DNA from: Mucilaginibacter pallidiroseus
Lineage (GTDB): Bacteria; Bacteroidota; Bacteroidia; Sphingobacteriales; Sphingobacteriaceae
Length of the DNA: 64,000 nt
Assembly (NCBI RefSeq): GCF_007846085.1
Contig: NZ_VOEJ01000007.1
Location: forward strand, 215,466-279,465
Direction of reading: 5' to 3'
Under the pieces are notes generated by a model. The model was given only the letters and a program-made list of their open reading frames with translations, was not told the DNA's origin and ran no database searches. Position numbers and translations under genes: made by a program. Below are positions 63,986-64,000 of this stretch, piece by piece. The stretch's first letter is position 1. Each line of letters starts with the position of its first letter.

Positions 63986-64000
63986 ATGGGCAAAAGTACT
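63986..64000 (+). CDS. Possible start of a next gene, cut by the window edge
   Basis: ATGGGCAAAAGTACT opens a frame at the last 15 bases; too short to identify. Confidence 0.2.

Overview
The window is a stretch of bacterial chromosome from a member of the Bacteroidota, most likely the Sphingobacteriaceae (Mucilaginibacter/Pedobacter type). The evidence is an alternative complex III operon (actABCDEF) fused to an aa3 oxidase operon, promoters with the Bacteroidota -7 motif TAnnTTTG instead of E. coli -10/-35 boxes, a SusC-style carboxypeptidase-regulatory-domain TonB receptor, and DUF4625, DUF2461 and START-like proteins typical of that phylum. I see no phage, insertion sequence, CRISPR array or plasmid gene.

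Layout. 0-13.5 kb is housekeeping: 5' end of uvrA (minus), an ECF sigma factor, nth, recA, a 56-residue two-helix membrane protein, tsaD, a giant TamB/DUF490 protein, ribBA and an LptF/G-type permease. 13.7-20.4 kb is accessory: a DUF1080 lipoprotein, a TonB receptor operon with His-rich DUF4625 lipoproteins and a small Cys/His membrane protein (a probable metal-acquisition system), and yiaA. 20.5-23.7 kb holds an unknown helical-repeat protein, a beta-carbonic anhydrase, a tRNA with CAU anticodon and a START-like protein. 23.8-29.3 kb holds an APC permease facing a four-gene operon that fits non-phosphorylating L-fucose (or similar deoxy-sugar acid) breakdown: UxaA-type dehydratase, SDR, FAH-family hydrolase and fuconolactonase-like amidohydrolase.

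29.4-47.9 kb is the respiratory block, all on the minus strand: actA-B-C-D-E-F, coxB, coxA, then (after a structured spacer) ctaA, ctaB, two subunit III genes, subunit IV, SCO, DUF420 and a small CxxC membrane protein, followed by a DUF2461 protein and an OmpA-like lipoprotein. Electrons would pass from menaquinol through ACIII to the CuA/aa3 oxidase, with heme A synthesis and copper insertion factors encoded in the same run.

48-64 kb is mixed housekeeping: a deoxyhypusine synthase-like protein, an outer-membrane barrel, a methyltransferase, a SirB1/transglutaminase-like protein, an esterase, prfB with its programmed +1 frameshift, pgi, secA, a SPOR protein, an M20 amidohydrolase and a secreted unknown. 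Short dispersed intergenic repeats (GTCATGC.. family) sit in at least five gaps.

Points most worth a second look: the TonB/DUF4625/CxxC operon, the TamB-like gene without an ATG start, the SCO protein with Tyr where a copper-binding His is expected, the prfB frameshift site with an AGGAGG in a phylum that hardly uses Shine-Dalgarno pairing, and the nested RNA structure between coxA and ctaA.
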